From: Isoperla grammatica
Taxonomy: Eukaryota > Arthropoda > Insecta > Plecoptera > Perlodidae
DNA: 64,000 nucleotides
Direction of reading: 5' to 3'
Assembly: GCA_945910005.1 (NCBI GenBank)
Contig: OX246746.1
Coordinates: 44,381,468-44,445,467, forward strand
A program made the translations under genes and the position numbers. Each line of letters opens with the position of its first letter. Position 1 is the first letter of the stretch. The notes under the pieces are model-generated. The model made no database searches, was not told where the DNA came from, and saw only the letters and a program-made list of their open reading frames with translations. Below, piece by piece: positions 25,605 through 33,895 of the stretch.

Positions 25605-28600
25605 CCTTTATTTACAACAGAATACAAATGATTCCACCAGTGTAAATAACACATAGGAGTGGGTAGGCTATTAAATTTCATAACAGGTTATGGGAGGCTC
25701 CAGATAGACCTGCATGTGAGAAGGTGAAGCCTTGCTTGACTTTGCTACCATTAAAATATGCTCCATTAAATGTGTGAATCTAATGGTATGCCAATAATCT
25801 ATCATTTTAAATGTAGTAGGCTAGAACTATAGGTACCGGTAGGTGTAAATACATATATTCTAGTGGGGGGGGGGGGGGGGGGGAGGGTTACAGAAGAATG
25901 ACAACTTAGACTTAGTTTAAATATTATTGCCATTGAAGCAGTTAGGGTTGAACATGAGTAATTTACTTGTGTTTACACCGAACTGTAATTACCGTCAAAA
26001 TTATTAGTGTACACTCAACATTGTGTCGCACTGAAGAATCAAAACCTACTTTAGTATTTGGATAGTTCAATGTGGATCTGCGAGTATTAATTGTACTTTT
26101 AGTACTGTATTTAGCAATTTAATAAGTGGGTCGTACTTGGAAAAAGTTGTTACATTTTTGTGTACATGTCCGTGGAAAAATATACGTGTGGGCCTACACA
26201 TTTTCGCGCACGGTTAACCGTGTCCTGTGACAAAATGACAGTGGACAGTTGGTCACAAAAGGTGGTGGTTATAATCAACTAGAGTTGGGACGTGACACCG
26301 AATATTTGATTCGACATCGATGTCGAAACCAAAATTGACTTTCGATTCGACATCGATTCGCAATCTCAAATTGTAATAAACGTTCGACATCAAAACTTCC
26401 GTGAAGTATCTCCATCACATATTTAAATGTCCCGCCTCCCCTCACCCGCAATCGTTGTCAAACTGGCAACCTTGTACATGAAGCACATGTTGATTCCAGC
26501 GAGTGTGCGCATGCATAGGCTGCAAACACTCTTCCCCACTACTCCAGATCCAGCCTACAACGCAGCCTTGAACGTCGTTACATTGCATATTGTCATGTTG
26601 TGTTCGTCTCTCCCCGTTTTGTGATGTCATCTTTGCCAGTAAGGCCTGTTTTAGTGATGCCGACGGGAAAGCTAAGTGAAAGTCGTTTGGATTTGAGTCA
26701 AATAAAGACGTCATGTATTTATTTATATGCTAAATAAAAGAAACTTTAACATTTTTTTAATTCCCATTTTTTTTTTTTTTTTGTGTGGGGGGGGGGGGGG
26801 ATTCAGATGTCGAGAATAGTTTTGATGTCAAAATTTTGGGTTTGACATCGGTTACGAATTTATAATCAAATCCCAAACCTATAGGCCTAATCAACGATGA
26901 TATAAAACAAACATAGGCCTATTAATGCTGCGTTTATTTGTTTATTTATTTAGGTTATGAAAGTAGAAAGGCAGTAGCCATTCTTCTCTCGAGTGAGCAA
27001 GACCTCGGTCGAAACGTCTTGTTATATTTTGTATTATGTCTTTTATGTGTACTTCAAACTCGCAAATCCGTCATCTTACTACATGAAGGTAAGCTGTTGA
27101 TCCTTTCCTCACTTTATATATACCTGTTAATTTATTTATTTAATGTCTATCCTATTCAGTTATAAAAACTGATTTACAAAGGAGGACCTTAAATAAAACT
27201 AAGCTATGCAAACAATTAATAATAATGAAATCATAAATAACTATAACAACACCCGCGTTGTTTCATTTTAACAATTTCTTTTACTGAAAATTCAAACTTA
27301 ATTTTTTGTCTTCATTTTGTGGATTGGAGGGGTTTTACCAGCTTGTCAAACACATGTACACAATGTAAAATGGATCAATATCAACAAACTAATTTGTTTC
27401 CTTTATAAATGTTGAAACAGGTATTTTGTGACAGGGAGATGTCCACTCCATGTGGACTGAAAGTGACCATCAATCAGAATGCAAGTTTGGGACAATTCTC
27501 CAATAGGATGGCTTATTAACTAATAGGTGGAGCTTTCATTTGCGTGGAGGTATTTGCAACCGGGTGTTTAGCGATGTATTTTGCTGTAGGCCTACTACTA
27601 CCCTTGAAGCTTGCACGAACAATAAAAATATTTCTTGAACTTCCTATAGTTTCTGGCATGAAAGAGAATAGAGGTGGAAACACGTTTGATTTCAACCCAA
27701 ACTCGAGCTCGGTAACCCACGATTCTGTGCCCAAGAATGCTGCATTTAGCCACGTGTAAAGTATGGGATTCATAGCTGAGAGAACCCCATAAGATTAGCT
27801 AGAGCAGTTCTGGCACATGAGACGTGTAACCGGAGAGCGCGAACTACTGTTCAAACAAAACATTTGGCTTCACAGACACAATAATTAAAATATTTTCAAA
27901 CATTTAATAGACTGGAAGAAGGTATTTCATAAATATCGGTCAGGTTATAATAATGATAATATTGGTTGCCAATAATTAAAAGGTAGGGCCCGTAATCCTG
28001 TGACCTTACAGTAGAGACGCCCCTGGGTGTTACATTTAGGCTAAACGTTAAACACGTATAAGGTAGCCTAATTCTACCGATTGGGTCGCACATTTGCAGT
28101 CTCGGAAAGTACTATAAAACCACTTCTGGGCCTACCACTTGAGAGATCAATGTTTAAAATGAAGCCAACCAAGGTTTGATGTCCACTACAACATTCAAAA
28201 CTACCTTTTTCGACAATCTTAAACTAGGCCTATGATGTTTGCATTGCCGCCATGACGTTTTCTCTGCCGCCCGACGTTATAACGTACAGATTATTGGAGG
28301 GGTTGGATTCAAGCGAAGCACGCTAGAACGTTGTAGTATTTAAAATTCGAGGGTTGACAACACTTACTTAACGTCACAAATGGCGGTGAGAAATGTCAGA
28401 CTAATTCTCAAACCTCTCAGATGCTTTCAGGACATTTTCTATAGCCTACTTGTACACAAAATTAAATGAATAAACTGCTTTGTACACCGTTTTGACTACT
28501 ACCATTATGTAGTAATATGAAGACATTTCATTTACGTTAATATTTAAGCCATTTTAGCGTGAGGACCCGATCGGTAGATTTACTGTAGAAATTTCGGAAA

Positions 28601-29759
28601 AATAAACGTTTTCTCCCAGCCCTAAAGTTCAATCAGCCTTAAGAACCACAGTAGATGAATGCAGTCGGACCGTATTGTACCCGCTAAAAGCGGCCATAAA
28701 AGTAGGTTTACAGAAATTTCGAAAACATCCACCTACGGAAGTCGAAGTGCGGTCAATTACAGAGCACTGAAATGTTACAATGGTGAGGGTCACTGTTTTC
28801 TAGATGCCGTTTGATTGGGGTGGAAAGAGCATGCGGCTCATTCTCTCGGCTAGAGGGAACAACAGATCGAGGCTCCATTCATCCACTACGTTTGTCAACG
28901 CTGATTCCACAGTAGTTGTTATCCACAACTTTACGGCACGATGACATTTCACGTAGTATGTAAACAAGCAAAAGAATTATTGACAATGGCTGGGATTCAT
29001 TACGTTGCAGGTCGCAGGAGTAGGCCCTACCACCACAACTTTACACATAACACAAACTCGTTTTTCTACAAATATAAGCATTTCTCCACGGTTAAATGGT
29101 TCATTTGTGACACAAAATGGTGTTACTTATGCCATCGTGTCCATGTTCGTCTGTGGGTCTATTTATTTAGCACACAATGCTAATTGTCTAGGAAGTGACA
29201 ATTTTACAGAAGAGGCCTAGGGGCCTTGGCACTATGCTATTTTCATTTCTACAACCTAGGCTAGCCCTATGCAGAGATATGCATTTAGGACACACACAGG
29301 TGGCTCGGCCTAGGCCTATGCTAGAATGGGCCCTAGGCCTAGGTACTACTTAAATTTGTCTATACAATGTCTTAAGACAACACTGAACTAGGGCCTAGGG
29401 CCTATCTTGGATTTTTAACGGTTGCACTAGGACATTGGCCTGAACGAATTATGTCTAGGCTAGGCTTACCCGAGGCCTAATTGGTAAAACACTAGGCCTA
29501 GGCCTAGATGACCTAGGCCTAGACCACTGACTAGGCTAGGGTCCATATCCTGGAGAACTAGGCTGGGCCCTAGGTCTAGGCCTAGGCCCCTAGTCCTTCC
29601 ACCATTTGTAATATTATTATTGAATCAACTTACATCTGGGTCTACTTCTTTGGCGAGAAGGCTAATTTCTTCTGGTGAAAGTTGAGACAGTAGTTGGTCC
29701 ATATCAATATCATCGAATGCACTGATATCTTTTCCATACATTTTTCCGCCTGTCGTCAT
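6207..29759 (-). CDS. tmod: Tropomodulin, five coding exons
   Basis: Tropomodulin caps the slow-growing (pointed) end of actin filaments and binds tropomyosin in the cytoplasm and in sarcomeres. The coding exons, in order, are 29634-29759, 25283-25450, 21744-22088, 17262-17416 and 6207-6504. All have GT/AG borders and matching phases, giving 363 aa, close to the usual ~350-360. The N-terminal actin/tropomyosin-binding helix is in exon 1, and CNYECEKEATGPLNRKKL in exon 2 is a family signature. The second tropomyosin-binding region (ATQEEIIDLAAILGFH, residues 130-145) is in exon 3. The leucine-rich-repeat actin-binding domain runs from about residue 160 to 335. No stops or frameshifts occur. 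The start is the first ATG of exon 1 after a 3' splice site at 29787-29788, so a 5' UTR exon lies further upstream. The introns are full of mobile elements. TTTATT on the plus strand at 6009-6014 could be the poly(A) signal. Identification is from family knowledge. Confidence 0.93.
6692..7112. mobile_element. hAT MITE, 421 bp
   Basis: It starts TAGGGATGACTTCGGAT and ends ATCCGAAGTCATCCCTA, a 17-bp near-perfect inverted repeat. The 8-bp duplication CTAGTAAG flanks it (6684-6691 and 7113-7120). Subterminal sequence is rich in GAACCGGTTC words. It is non-coding and related in design to 16759-17107. Confidence 0.9.
7121..8905. other. Intronic sequence without recognised gene
   Basis: Tropomodulin intron 4. 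I see TAGGCC runs near 8625-8745 and a stretch with ATCGAT/GATCGATAC words near 8445-8480, but no convincing coding exon and no paired repeat ends. Confidence 0.4.
8906..9962. mobile_element. Internally deleted hAT transposon, 1,057 bp
   Basis: The ends are TAGGGTTGCCAGATGAC and GTCTGGCAACCCCA, with ATCGGGAC-type subterminal repeats on both sides. The exact 8-bp duplication ATGGTCGC flanks it (8898-8905 and 9963-9970). It retains only the N-terminal zinc-finger part of a transposase on the minus strand, so it depends on a helper. Confidence 0.9.
8943..9449 (-). pseudogene. hAT transposase N-terminal fragment
   Basis: The 168-codon frame encodes an acidic start, a KKRKR basic patch (possible nuclear signal) and a BED/TTF-like zinc finger (VYCKICNKEF at ~58-67, then H...H in KHHENGKFH). 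It continues into the conserved hAT start of the catalytic region (VYHAVNHQHSYLSTDC) and breaks off after FPDSAIAKN. The remaining ~450 residues, including the RNase-H-like core, are missing. A G22 run at 8961-8982 is translated as proline at the end. It lies wholly inside the 8906-9962 element. The zinc-finger and hAT assignments rest on family knowledge. Confidence 0.75.
9971..11388. other. Intronic sequence without recognised gene
   Basis: Tropomodulin intron 4. It includes a TAGGCC-rich segment (10040-10340) and the right hAT end described at 6577-10464. No coding exon or further complete element was recognised. Confidence 0.4.
11389..11802. mobile_element. Foldback (MITE-like) element
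   Basis: Arms of ~80-90 bp are inverted repeats: TGTATTACTCTTGAT, AAAGTCAAAT and CCAAAAACAAAGTGTGAAGG on the left reappear reverse-complemented at 11722-11802. The loop is ~240 bp. No target duplication was established and no transposase is encoded. Confidence 0.6.
12480..12826. mobile_element. Palindromic MITE related to 23652-24769
   Basis: The two halves are long inverted repeats meeting near 12648. The arms contain GTGGTTTGGTAAGCCCTAC and its complement plus a TAGGCCTA motif in each arm. The same GGTAAGCCCTACA/TTCAG motif pair occurs in the TTAA-flanked element at 23652, so they are one family. Outer borders are approximate. Confidence 0.65.
13371..14684. mobile_element. piggyBac-type element, 1,314 bp
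   Basis: It is flanked by TTAA (13367-13370 and 14685-14688). The ends are CCCTTTCACTGTTAGCG and CATAACAGTGAAGCGG, a ~16-bp imperfect inverted repeat of the CCCTTT.. piggyBac style. It carries a short minus-strand ORF resembling the acidic start of a piggyBac transposase. The catalytic region is absent. Confidence 0.75.
14226..14384 (-). pseudogene. Probable piggyBac transposase N-terminal remnant
   Basis: From the ATG at 14384 the frame reads MSGLSDTMIWEYVLDINSDV and continues acidic (VEESDDAESSLGE) before stopping. Acidic N-termini of this kind are usual in piggyBac transposases. The position inside a TTAA-flanked element supports the call, but no catalytic motif is present. Confidence 0.4.
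14689..16306. mobile_element. TTAA-flanked MITE, interrupted by a hAT element
   Basis: The ends share GTTTCACACAAAAACATA, followed by AAGATTTAAGGTTTAACGCA, in inverted orientation. It is flanked by TTAA at 14685-14688 (shared with the element to its left) and at 16307-16310. Without the nested hAT element (15076-16187 plus one duplication) it is about 0.5 kb. TTAA targets fit piggyBac or Kolobok; I cannot choose between them. Confidence 0.75.
15076..16187. mobile_element. Non-autonomous hAT element, AGCTCG-rich ends
   Basis: It starts TAGGGGTGTGCGAGTACTC and ends GGCTCGCACACCCCTA. The exact 8-bp duplication AACGAGTG (15068-15075 and 16188-16195) flanks it. The termini match the 4573 element, but the subterminal words are GAGC/GGCTCG instead of ACTCGA. 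No transposase ORF is present. Confidence 0.9.
16759..17107. mobile_element. hAT MITE, 349 bp
   Basis: The ends TAGTGGTGACATC and GATGTCATCACTA are inverted repeats, and GGAACCGGTT-type words lie inside, as in 6692-7112. The flanks GCCTAAAC and GTCTGAAC match at 6 of 8 positions, consistent with an aged 8-bp duplication. Confidence 0.7.
17262..17416 (-). CDS. tmod: Tropomodulin coding exon 4 (residues 214-264)
   Basis: 155 nt encoding leucine-rich-repeat sequence (NISNEKFEQLIAALPENTHL through LAEALERNNTLRVI). The last two bases, AA, join the first T of exon 5 to make Asn, which gives the conserved N-V-E-T-N-F-I-S junction. The acceptor is TTTACAG and the donor GTGAGT. Confidence 0.93.
17417..17844. 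other. Intronic sequence; possible degraded tRNA-like motif
   Basis: Tropomodulin intron 3. On the minus strand near 17580-17640 there is GAGTTTGAGTCCC, weakly like a pol III B box, but no matching A box or stem structure, so no gene is called. Confidence 0.3.
17845..18767. mobile_element. Tc1/mariner-pogo-like element, 923 bp
   Basis: The terminal inverted repeats are CAGTCAAACCCGTCTAATA and TATTAGACGGGTTTGACTG, flanked by TA on both sides (17843-17844 and 18768-18769). Subterminal repeats of the AATACGTTTTCCC type recur inside. The CAGT start and TA target fit the pogo/Tigger branch of Tc1/mariner. No transposase is encoded. Confidence 0.85.
18768..19378. other. Intronic sequence without recognised feature
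   Basis: Tropomodulin intron 3. It includes AT-rich sequence with two similar GCCCAGCTGAGCA/GCTCAGCTGGGCA segments (18870 and 19232) but no gene. Confidence 0.35.
19379..20141. mobile_element. hAT MITE, 763 bp
   Basis: It begins TAGTGATGACATCGGTTAG and ends TTAATCGATGTTATCACTA, with AACCGGTTTT subterminal words on both sides. The exact 8-bp duplication GGATCAAT (19371-19378 and 20142-20149) flanks it. It is non-coding. Confidence 0.9.
20150..21743. other. Intronic sequence without recognised feature
   Basis: The end of tropomodulin intron 3. Short ORFs here show no domain, codon bias or splice partner, and I found no terminal repeats. Confidence 0.4.
21744..22088 (-). CDS. tmod: Tropomodulin coding exon 3 (residues 99-213)
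   Basis: 345 nt, phase 0 at both ends. It starts WIPPPVSKLEKDAEEQIAID, covers the second tropomyosin-binding region, and ends NWNNIK in the first leucine-rich repeat. The acceptor is AATTTCAG and the donor GTACAA. Confidence 0.93.
22493..22754. repeat. Near-perfect large hairpin of ribozyme-like repeats
   Basis: Two arms of ~115-127 bp (22493-22619 and 22641-22754) are almost exact reverse complements around a ~21-bp loop. The left arm has an extra ~15-bp duplication (AAAGATATAAACAC). The arms contain GGCCACGTCGGGCCGAAAC followed by GTCTCGACGTTTTGTG and end in AAGGTAAGCTGTT, as in the copies at 22938 and 26965. High arm identity suggests recent formation. Confidence 0.7.
22938..23052 (+). 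repeat. Penelope-like repeat with hammerhead-like core, copy 2
   Basis: It shares GTAGCCAT, TCTTGAGTGATAAGGACC, GTCGAAACGT, TTATGTCTTC and AAGGTAAGCTGTT with 26965-27107. The arrangement TGAT-A, a short stem, then GAAAC resembles hammerhead ribozymes carried by Penelope-like retroelements. The core is not canonical (CTGATGA is not intact), so it may be a decayed relative. Confidence 0.45.
23652..24769. mobile_element. TTAA-flanked MITE, split by a hAT element
   Basis: It is flanked by TTAA (23648-23651 and 24770-24773). The arms share CAAAAACCGCACAA, GAAAATCT, CAACAGC and the GTAAGCCCTACA/TGTAGAGCTTAC pair in inverted orientation. A hAT element (23800-24574) interrupts the left half. It is the same family as the palindrome at 12480. 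Confidence 0.7.
23800..24574. mobile_element. hAT element, 775 bp
   Basis: It starts CAGGGTTGCCACTAAG and ends CGGCAACCCTG. The exact 8-bp duplication AAATAGTA flanks it (23792-23799 and 24575-24582). Repeated AAAATCCTC/AAATCCGC words lie in the subterminal regions. No transposase is present. Confidence 0.9.
24774..25203. mobile_element. Long palindromic TTAA-flanked MITE, 430 bp
   Basis: It is flanked by TTAA (24770-24773 and 25204-25207), with ends GACTGTG and CACAGTC. Arms of ~200 bp (containing GCTGTGCTCCAAACACA, AGGGAATTTTATGCCC and TTCGATACAAAA) are inverted around ~24985. The left TTAA is shared with the element at 23652. Confidence 0.8.
25283..25450 (-). CDS. tmod: Tropomodulin coding exon 2 (residues 43-98)
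   Basis: 168 nt, phase 0 at both ends. It starts DSFLPPSQRCNYECEKEATG and ends YIAGTVRGKK, both typical of invertebrate tropomodulins. The acceptor is TTGTTAACAG and the donor GTAAGC. Confidence 0.92.
25485..25640 (-). repeat. (TAA)n tract joined to a LINE-like 3' tail
   Basis: A mostly pure TAA/ATT tract (25494-25605), with interruptions, adjoins sequence that reads on the minus strand GTTGTAAATAAAGGCATTATT. That is the usual layout of a 5'-truncated LINE ending in an ATT-type tail. It lies just upstream of tropomodulin exon 2. Confidence 0.45.
26280..26887. mobile_element. hAT-like element with CGACATC-rich ends
   Basis: The left end is TAGAGTTGGGACGTGACACC and the right end TTTGACATCGG...TCCCAAACCTA (ends at 26881). 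Both subterminal regions carry GACATCGAT words. The duplication TAATCAAC occurs at 26272-26279 and 26888-26895. Six extra bases, TAGGCC, lie between the right terminus and its duplication. Confidence 0.65.
26965..27107 (+). repeat. Penelope-like repeat with hammerhead-like core, copy 3
   Basis: The core CTCGAGTGAGCAAGACC-TC-GGTCGAAACGTC can form a short stem (GACC/GGTC) between TGA-A and GAAAC, as in hammerhead stem II. Downstream TTATGTCTTTTATGTG, ACTCGCAAATCCGTCATC and AAGGTAAGCTGTT match the copy at 22938. The relation to Penelope-like elements is inferred. Confidence 0.45.
27108..28623. other. Intronic sequence without recognised gene
   Basis: Tropomodulin intron 1. Two overlapping opposite-strand ORFs at ~27516-27773 show no family I can defend. 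The rest is AT-rich with scattered TAGGCC. Confidence 0.35.
28624..28915 (-). repeat. Dispersed repeat, copy 2 (inverted)
   Basis: The inverted counterpart of 5727-5997. It contains AACCACAGTAGATGAATG, CACCTACGGAAGTCGAA, TGTTTTCTAGATGCCG and GAACAACAGATCGAGGC. It is non-coding. Confidence 0.7.
29634..29759 (-). CDS. tmod: Tropomodulin coding exon 1 (residues 1-42)
   Basis: It encodes MTTGGKMYGKDISAFDDIDM and continues with the acidic, leucine-rich helix ending EVDPD. This is the typical N-terminal tropomyosin/actin-binding segment. The exon itself begins at 29786 after TTTTCCAG, and 27 nt of 5' UTR precede the ATG. The donor GTAAGT follows the GAT codon in phase 0. Confidence 0.9.
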
Positions 29760-29786
29760 CTTGGTGGTAGTTGTTGAAGAAGAAGT

Positions 29787-32067
29787 CTGGAAAACACAAT
29801 AACACAATGTACCATTAAAACATTAACCTCGAAAATTCACCACGCCTAGTCTCGGCTAGGCTAGGCTAGTGAAAGTAGGCGTAGGCCTACGTTGTAGCCT
29901 AAAAACCTATATAGGCCTAGGCTGTGTCTTACGCCAGTCTGATTAAATTTAACAGAAAACATGGACAAACATCACCTTCAATATACTTGGTTGTACTAAA
30001 TCTATTCACCACAAGTTCTACAGGTTTGCTATAGGAACGTAATAAAGTTCAAATACACCCCAGCCAATGTAACGTCTGTGCTGTACAGTGGTAACTGGGT
30101 AATTAAAATGATGATTCACTATGGCCAACAGCCGCAGGCTGGGTGTACTGCTAGGCTAGGCCTAGACTATTAAGTCACGATCGATCGACCGTTGACGAAC
30201 ATCTGTTTAGTCTGTCCTACGTCAAGCCATCAAATAAGAACTGAAAGCTACAAGTGAGAAATTATAAGCACAAAATATAGCTTTGACTGGCAATTTTCGA
30301 GAACAATTGTCTAATCTATGCCTTGATCCATGCCAACTTTTACTTACAACACAGTGAACTGGGCTAGACCTAGGCCTAGGCTACCGCAATCCTACTTTGA
30401 ACAACGTATGGGAACAAACGTTAACTGTCAAAACAAGTTCTCACTATAACCTTTGAAGCTATGTAACGTATAAGATCGCTATCCAATATTTTACTAATCT
30501 GCAGTTATAATTTGTTTCTATGAACGTACCTACTTACATAAATGGAATGTAATAATTATTTTAAATTGTTTAATAGGTCTCAATAGTGCAAAGTGCAAAC
30601 AAGTAGTCATTCGATTTTGAGCAATCGATACCATCGCAATCGTTTCGTTTCGACTTCGTTTCTCGATTGGTACGAAATTATAAAACTAATTTTACTTATA
30701 ATAATATATACTTTCTAGGCCACAGGTCTAATATAAAAACTTATTTAATTTAAATAATATACATATGTTAGCTGCAAATCGCACCATTATGGCGGGAAAA
30801 CATGACGTATTCAAAATGTTCAAATACAAATTTTAGTCAGAGCGGTCGTGGTCAGAGCATAGTAGTAAGTTAATTAGTTATCTGTGGTAGTATGTATGTG
30901 TCAGATGACCATATTTTGGAAATTGCAAACCGGGACAACCAAAATGTAAGAATACAAACTCCACGAACCAGCACGGGGTCTGGGACTGAGCCCCAGCTGC
31001 CGGAGGAGAAACATTTTCAGATTTGCGTGAAATGCCCAGAAAAAAAACCTTTCCGACATACTGAATATTGTAGTCGTGTTATGTCTGGTCGCAGTACACC
31101 TGTCGCACATTGATGTAATAAACTATGCTGACTGTCGAGTAGTGAATCACCGCCAGCTTATGCGGCCCGTATTGACAATATTCAAAGCGCTGTTGCAATC
31201 AACAGCGTTTCGTTACTTGACAAAATACTGGAACACTTTTTCCCTCAAATTACAAACCGGTACAAATACGTCATTTGAATTAGTCTCTCGGGACACCGGC
31301 ACAAGTGTTCTGAAAAGGTACCGTACCGGTCAAACCGGTACGTTTGGTCACCTGATGGGGGGGAGGGGGGGCAAAGCCCCCCCTCGCGGCGCCCATGATT
31401 TCAACCATGTATGGGGTCTGCTAGGGACGGGGTGGGGGTAAAGCCCCAGCCGCCGGAAGCGTTTCCGCCATAGACAAATTTGTTTCTTCTTCATATTTTA
31501 CGTTTTGAACGCCAGGCTGTTAAACTCGCTTCATAATCGTTTAAATCGTTTCGTTTCAATCGTACACAATCGTTTAATTTCAACAAACTTCTAAAAAATT
31601 AATGAGTTTGCAATTCATTTTCTAAATAAATAAGCAAAATAAGCATTGTTGTAAACTAATTGAATGGAATAATGGAAGAGTGTGAATGATCGTTTCTCAG
31701 TAAGAAAACTATACTACTAGAATAAAAATACATTAATAGAAATGGAGCTACAGGCATTCGTACATTATTAGGCATACGTGTTTTTCGCGTTAGGTACTGA
31801 AATTTGAAACAATTTGAATTTGAAATGAAATACAAATGATATTAGCACTTCATTGGTGTTGTGACCATGGGCTCGAATTTTAAATTATTTAGCACTCGCC
31901 GATCGGGCGAGTGGGGTTCTAATTTACTAGTCCAAAAAGAAAAAACCCAAGACCTACAATTTCCTTATCTTCTAATTTGTATCAACATCTCACTTTTTGC
32001 CACCACGATTAAGTCAAGTTGAAGAACACTGTTTTGACATTTGCACTTGCACATGTGGCATTTGCAT
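29787..32067. other. Tropomodulin upstream region, no gene called
   Basis: It should contain the 5' UTR exon(s) and promoter of tropomodulin, because coding exon 1 is preceded by a 3' splice site, but I cannot place them. A CGTTTCGTTTC-rich segment (30630-30665, 31535-31560), CCGGTAC repeats (31255-31345) and short ORFs at 30892-31441 may be parts of an unrecognised element. Confidence 0.35.
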
Positions 32068-32660
32068 GGTTTTGACATCAATAGCTCTTATGCCGTCGAC
32101 GCATACAGTTCGCATAATGCAACGGCCAAATCCTTCTATTATAACAACTCATAAGCATGTTTTTGACATCAATAGCTCTTATGCCGTCGACGCACACAGT
32201 TCGCATAATGCAACGGCCAAATCCTTCTATTATAACAACTCATAAGCATGTTTTTGACATCAATAGCTCTTATGCCGTCGACGCACACAGTTCGCATAAT
32301 GCAACGGCCAAATCCTTCTATTATAACAACTCATAAGCATGTTTTTGACATCAATAGCTCTTATGCCGTCGACGCATACAGTTCGCATAATGCAACGGCC
32401 AAATCCTTCTATTATAACAACTCATAAGCATGTTTTTGACATCAATAGCTCTTATGCCGTCGACGCATACAGTTCGCATAATGCAACGGCCAAATCCTTC
32501 TATTATAACAACTCATAAGCATGTTTTTGACATCAATAGCTCTTATGCCGTCGACGCACACAGTTCGCATAATGCAACGGCCAAATCCTTCTATTATAAC
32601 AACTCATAAGCATGTTTTTGACATCAATAGTGCTTATGATGTCGACGTCGTACGCGTAGC
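32068..32660 (+). repeat. 91-bp tandem array, about 6.5 copies
   Basis: Units start with TTTGACATCAATAG at 32071, 32162, 32253, 32344, 32435, 32526 and 32617, an exact 91-bp period. The last copy diverges after ~20 bp. Copies differ mainly at one site, GCATACAG (units 1, 4, 5) or GCACACAG (units 2, 3, 6). Because 91 is not a multiple of 3, the ORFs here are accidental. Confidence 0.95.
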
Positions 32661-33052
32661 CAGGCTGCTTTCTGTGCACTTCCTGTGCACCCCTCACCAC
32701 ATTGACTCCCCGGCAGTATCTGTCACGTGTGGTTCACAGCTGAAGTCGCATACGTGACGAATATTATCAACATCACTTGAAAACTGCCTGCAAAACTATT
32801 TGCAATGACCTCATGATATGTATTTTTCCTAGTTGTCAACTAGTATCTAGGTAGAATAAATATTTTGAGGTCATTGCAAATAGTTTAAAAGACAGTTTTC
32901 AAGTGATGTGGATAGTAATAATAATAACAATTGTTGTTGTTTCTATGGGCATTTCTTGTTGTTTGCCCAATTACTTTTGAAAAAGAGCCCTTTTTTGGTG
33001 ACTGGGTATGATACCTTTACATTGTAATTGTGACGTGATATAAATAAAGTAA

Positions 33053-33068
33053 AAATAATAATAACAAC

Positions 33069-33136
<68 letters not shown>

Positions 33137-33146
33137 TAATAACAAT

Positions 33147-33190
<44 letters not shown>

Positions 33191-33228
33191 TAATGAAGAT
33201 AAACAATTTAATAATAATAAAAATAAAC

Positions 33229-33276
<48 letters not shown>

Positions 33277-33282
33277 TATAGT

Positions 33283-33370
<88 letters not shown>

Positions 33371-33380
33371 TAATAATAAT
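33053..33380. repeat. Long (TAA)n microsatellite
   Basis: Over 300 bp of TAA/AAT repeats with a few interruptions (33184-33232 is mixed). All long Asn- or Ile-rich ORFs over it are artefacts. It adjoins a LINE-like 3' tail at 33381. Confidence 0.95.
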
Positions 33381-33610
33381 TTTTTTTTTCTTTATTATAA
33401 GAACCCAGTTAATTTACATTCGATACAATCCCACAAAGCTACACACGTAGCTTGTCTGTGGGGATAACAAACAAAACTAAATGAAAGTAATGTAGACTCC
33501 AACACCTATTACAACATTAATTCATTTCTTAATACTAAATAATTATATAATAATATAATATAATACAAAATTCAAAAACATTAAGCATTCTTCGAATGCT
33601 ATTAACATAG
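33381..33610 (-). mobile_element. Probable 5'-truncated LINE 3' end
   Basis: On the minus strand this runs ...CCCCACAGACAAGCTACG..GCTTTGTGGGAT.. to AATAAAGAAAAAAAAAA and then (ATT)n. The same order (CCCCACAGTCAAGC.., GCTTAGTGGGATAAC, A-run, ATT tract) is seen at the 3' end of the LINE at 56132-58316. I infer a short copy of that or a related LINE. Confidence 0.4.
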
Positions 33611-33613
33611 TGC

Positions 33614-33788
<175 letters not shown>

Positions 33789-33895
33789 GTATAATAAAAA
33801 TAATAAGAACAAAACAATCAGCATTGCGCAATGTGAAATACAAGCTTTGTTATCACACCTACTATATTTATTCTAGCCTTGGAATTTAATTTAAC

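Noticed and set aside
27516..27800. GPCR-like GVLSAMNPILYTW string on the minus strand
   Set aside because: NPxxY is short, an in-frame stop lies just upstream, the tail is not GPCR-like, and an equally long ORF overlaps on the other strand.
31076..31441. 121-codon plus-strand ORF
   Set aside because: Composition is low-complexity (G-rich end, CCGGTAC repeats), with no family resemblance or splice partner.
32068..32660. CRISPR array
   Set aside because: The repeats are contiguous 91-bp units without unique spacers, in a eukaryotic genome.
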